DNA of 14,668 bases from Verrucomicrobia bacterium GWC2_42_7 (GTDB lineage Bacteria > Verrucomicrobiota > Verrucomicrobiia > Opitutales > GWC2-42-7-A): contig MIDO01000100.1 of the NCBI GenBank assembly GCA_001831055.1, positions 1,683 to 16,350 on the forward strand, in the 5' to 3' direction. Both the position numbers and the translations under genes were made by a program. Below, piece by piece: positions 13,369-14,668 of the stretch. The notes below the pieces were generated by a model. It was not told the DNA's origin, did no database searches, and saw nothing but the letters and a program-made list of their open reading frames with translations. Position 1 is the stretch's first letter. Each line of letters opens with the position of its first letter.

Positions 13369-13442
13369 TCGCCCAAGAAAAATCGCTAGATTTTTCTTGG
13401 GCGATATTCGTTTTTGTTTGGAAAGCGCGAAAACTTTTCTTT
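13369..13442 (+). repeat. Type II composite, hp3 truncated
   Basis: The outer hairpin at 13369-13404 is a perfect 16-bp stem (TCGCCCAAGAAAAATC, loop GCTA). The linker TTCGTTTTTGTTTGGAAAGC then GCGAAAACTTTTCTTT contains the hp3 left arm seen at 735, but no right arm follows. It lies outside the composite at 13495 and points the same way, toward the kinase. Confidence 0.7.
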
Positions 13443-13494
13443 AATGTCTTATGTAATAAAGGCCGTTTCAAAAACTCCATTACGAAAAAGAAAT

Positions 13495-13597
13495 TTTGCG
13501 CGGGAATAAATTTTTAAAAATTTATTCCCGCGCAAATATCTCCTTTTCGGAGGTGTTTAGGGGAACTGCTTTTGGGGGACCAAAAGCGGTTCCCCTA
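13495..13597 (+). repeat. Family Y composite at the kinase 3' end
   Basis: hp1 at 13495-13536 is a perfect 42-base palindrome with no unpaired loop (arm TTTGCGCGGGAATAAATTTT, T). The linker CTCCTTTTCGGAGG is at 13540-13553. hp2 at 13558-13597 (GGGGAACTGCTTTTGG / CCAAAAGCGGTTCCCC) overlaps the last 13 codons and stop of the kinase gene. Confidence 0.88.
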
Positions 13598-14668
13598 AGG
13601 GCAATCGAACAACAAATTTACTGCCTTTGCTTTCTTGGCTGGAGATTTCGATGGTTCCCTTGTGGAGGTCTACGCTGTTTTTGACCAAGAACATACCTAT
13701 TCCCATTCCCTTGATATTGCTGACATTTTTACAGCGGTGGAAGAGGTTAAAAAGTTTATCTTTTTCTTCTTCTGGGATGCCAATTCCTTTATCTTCGACT
13801 TCGAAGCAAGCTTGTTTTTCATTGACTGTTATGGTCAATGTGGGGGTTGTATCTGCTGGGGAATATTTTAGGGCATTCGATAACAGGTTAACAAGAATGA
13901 AGTACAATAGGGTTTCGTCAGCATAGATCTGTTTAAAAAAGTCTCCCTTGATTTCGATAGATCTGTTTTCCATGGAAAGCTCGAGGTCTTCTTTGATTTT
14001 TTGACAGAGATTATTGAGACTTACTTGTTGAGGCTTAAATTTTGATTCTTGAGACTGAAGTTTTCCTAATGTCAGGATGTCTTCCATTATCTTTACCATC
14101 CGACGAATGCTGGTTTTTATGGAAGACATCTGTTTTTGACGCTTCCCTTCATCTAGTTTTTCCCAGTAATTTTCCAAAAGATCTACGGAGCCGCTTATGG
14201 AGGTTAAGGGCGTTCTGAATTCATGGGATACGATGTTGACAAACAGTGACTTCATGCTGCTCAATTCCTTTTCTTTTTCTAGATTCTGTAACAATCTCTG
14301 TTCGTCTTCTTTTCGCTTTGATATGTCTCTGAAAGATTTTCTTACGCATTGCTTTTTCCCTATGGAAAATAAAGAAGTACTTGTTTCAATGGGAATTAAG
14401 GTTCCTCCCTTTTTGCGAAATACGCATTCTTTATTTATTTCATTTTCTTCACGTATATGGTCGTTAAGCTTATGGATAGCGCAGGCCAATGGGTCTATGT
14501 CAAAAAAACTTATCCCTTTTAATTCATCTTCTTCGTATCCAAGCAACTTACAAGCACTGCTATTTGCGTAAATCAACTCACAGTTATTACTGGGGAGAAA
14601 CCACATAATGCCATCGGGCGAAGTATCGGTAGAGTATTTAAAAGAGAGCATTTCTTGTTCGGTATGTT
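13557..14668 (-). CDS. PAS-domain sensor histidine kinase (5' end beyond window)
   Basis: The frame is open to the right edge (TEQE precedes the first in-window ATG at 14649-14651), so the N-terminus is probably missing. Counted from that ATG, residues 5-110 form a PAS domain (SPDGIMWFLPSN, YANSSACKLLGYEEDEL, then a PAC-like FRDISKRK). A coiled coil at about 112-135 leads to the HisKA box FVNIVSHEFRTPLTSISGSV with phospho-acceptor H143. The catalytic domain has the N box (NLLSNALKYSP, 255-265), G1 (DKGIGIP, 287-293) and G2 (GMGIGMFLVKNSV, 315-327). It has no membrane segment in this part and no receiver domain; the partner regulator is not in view. The last 12 residues after RLPLG (EPLLVPQKQFP) are encoded by the hp2 repeat. 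Confidence 0.93.
   Translation of the reverse strand, partial: HTEQEMLSFKYSTDTSPDGIMWFLPSNNCELIYANSSACKLLGYEEDELKGISFFDIDPLACAIHKLNDHIREENEINKECVFRKKGGTLIPIETSTSLFSIGKKQCVRKSFRDISKRKEDEQRLLQNLEKEKELSSMKSLFVNIVSHEFRTPLTSISGSVDLLENYWEKLDEGKRQKQMSSIKTSIRRMVKIMEDILTLGKLQSQESKFKPQQVSLNNLCQKIKEDLELSMENRSIEIKGDFFKQIYADETLLYFILVNLLSNALKYSPADTTPTLTITVNEKQACFEVEDKGIGIPEEEKDKLFNLFHRCKNVSNIKGMGIGMFLVKNSVDLHKGTIEISSQESKGSKFVVRLPLGEPLLVPQKQFP

Overview
The window looks like a chromosomal segment of a Gram-negative, probably host-associated bacterium of moderately low G+C. It has a cell-division (dcw) fragment, a peptidoglycan-binding outer-membrane lipoprotein of the Pal type, and an exported F-box/leucine-rich-repeat protein of eukaryotic flavour. 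A member of the PVC group (for example Verrucomicrobiota) is a guess from gene style only; no rRNA or other marker is present.

Layout, left to right: the 3' end of ddl (+), a 545-bp repeat-filled gap, ftsQ-ftsA (+, not followed by ftsZ), a 607-bp hairpin-rich gap, glyA (+), a small C_GCAxxG_C_C-family cysteine protein (-), an MscS-type channel (-), pal (-), a 700-bp repeat-rich gap, oppA-oppB-oppC (+, without oppD/oppF), a repeat cluster with gene remnants, an F-box/LRR protein (-), and a PAS-histidine kinase (-) that runs off the right edge. The genes serve envelope growth and division (ddl, ftsQA, pal), one-carbon metabolism (glyA), osmotic safety (mscS), peptide uptake (oppABC), signalling and probably host interaction.

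The most unusual part is the intergenic DNA. Two families of palindromic repeats fill nearly every gap. Family X is a ~125-bp element with terminal inverted repeats that co-vary within each copy; several copies sit exactly at a stop codon. Family Y is a ~100-bp composite of two or three hairpins: an outer hairpin hp1, a linker carrying CTCCTTTTCGGAAGGGG, and an inner hairpin hp2. In every composite seen here hp2 (or its counterpart hp3) faces the gene and hp1 faces away, so transcription units such as glyA and ftsQA are bracketed by inverted copies. Stem sequences differ between copies but stay self-complementary.

A second large-scale pattern is strand composition: in the transcription units I sampled, the coding strand is G>C near the 5' end and C>G near the 3' end, and the trend runs across ftsQ-ftsA and oppA-oppB-oppC as wholes.
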